From: an uncultured Clostridium sp.
GTDB lineage: Bacteria; Bacillota; Clostridia; Clostridiales; Clostridiaceae
Direction: 5' to 3'
Length of the DNA: 5,766 nt
NCBI GenBank assembly: GCA_934777095.1
Contig: CAKVNP010000157.1
Span: 1 to 5,766 of the forward strand
The notes under the pieces are model-generated. The model saw only the letters and a program-made list of their open reading frames with translations. It searched no databases and was not told where the DNA came from. Shown here in pieces: positions 5,742-5,766 of the stretch (the stretch's first letter is position 1; every line of letters begins with the position of its first letter). The position numbers were made by a program, and so were the translations under genes.

Positions 5742-5766
5742 ATATTATTATATAAACGGTATTTGT

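Noticed and set aside
1..5766. Mobile element, CRISPR array, defence island or undescribed system
   Set aside because: All full-length genes are recognised housekeeping families with consistent base composition. No transposase, integrase, regularly spaced repeats or long terminal repeats are visible.

Overview
The window is AT-rich, arginine is mostly AGA, several starts are GTG or TTG with strong Shine-Dalgarno (SD) sequences, and terminators are A-tract/stem/T-tract hairpins. The gene order ruvA-ruvB-queA-tgt is the usual Firmicutes chromosomal arrangement. Together with the protein sequences this suggests a Clostridium sensu stricto-type anaerobe. The genus is an inference from style and similarity, not from a database match.

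Layout: (1) Positions 1-221 hold the 3' end of an unrecognised acidic protein. It is followed by a degenerate 7-bp tandem repeat (230-264) and a strong terminator (266-293). (2) A promoter region around 362-395 drives a tight four-gene operon. ruvA (481-1089) and ruvB (1100-2128) encode the Holliday-junction branch-migration motor. queA (2140-3165) and tgt (3190-4335) encode two enzymes of queuosine tRNA modification. Gaps inside the operon are 10, 11 and 24 bp, and each gene has its own ribosome binding site. A 13-bp-stem terminator (4345-4385) closes the operon. (3) A 200-bp intergenic stretch carries an unexplained hairpin (4397-4426), a sigma-A-like promoter (4503-4531) and a 12-bp direct repeat around that promoter. 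(4) A monocistronic LytR-CpsA-Psr (LCP) family wall-polymer ligase follows (4586-5650), ended by its own terminator (5665-5694). (5) The last 70 bases contain only an inverted repeat and AT-rich sequence.

Functionally these are housekeeping modules. RuvA tetramers hold the four-way junction while RuvB hexamers pump DNA through it. Tgt exchanges guanine 34 of GUN-anticodon tRNAs for preQ1, and QueA then adds the ribosyl-derived epoxycyclopentanediol from S-adenosylmethionine (SAM). The LCP protein acts outside the membrane on cell-wall glycopolymers and is a separate transcription unit.

I see no mobile element, CRISPR array, tRNA/rRNA or defence system, and no convincing undescribed system. 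The points most worth a second look are two start-codon corrections (ruvA GTG 481, tgt TTG 3190), the orphan hairpin between the tgt terminator and the LCP promoter, and the LCP gene sitting where yajC-secDF often follows tgt.
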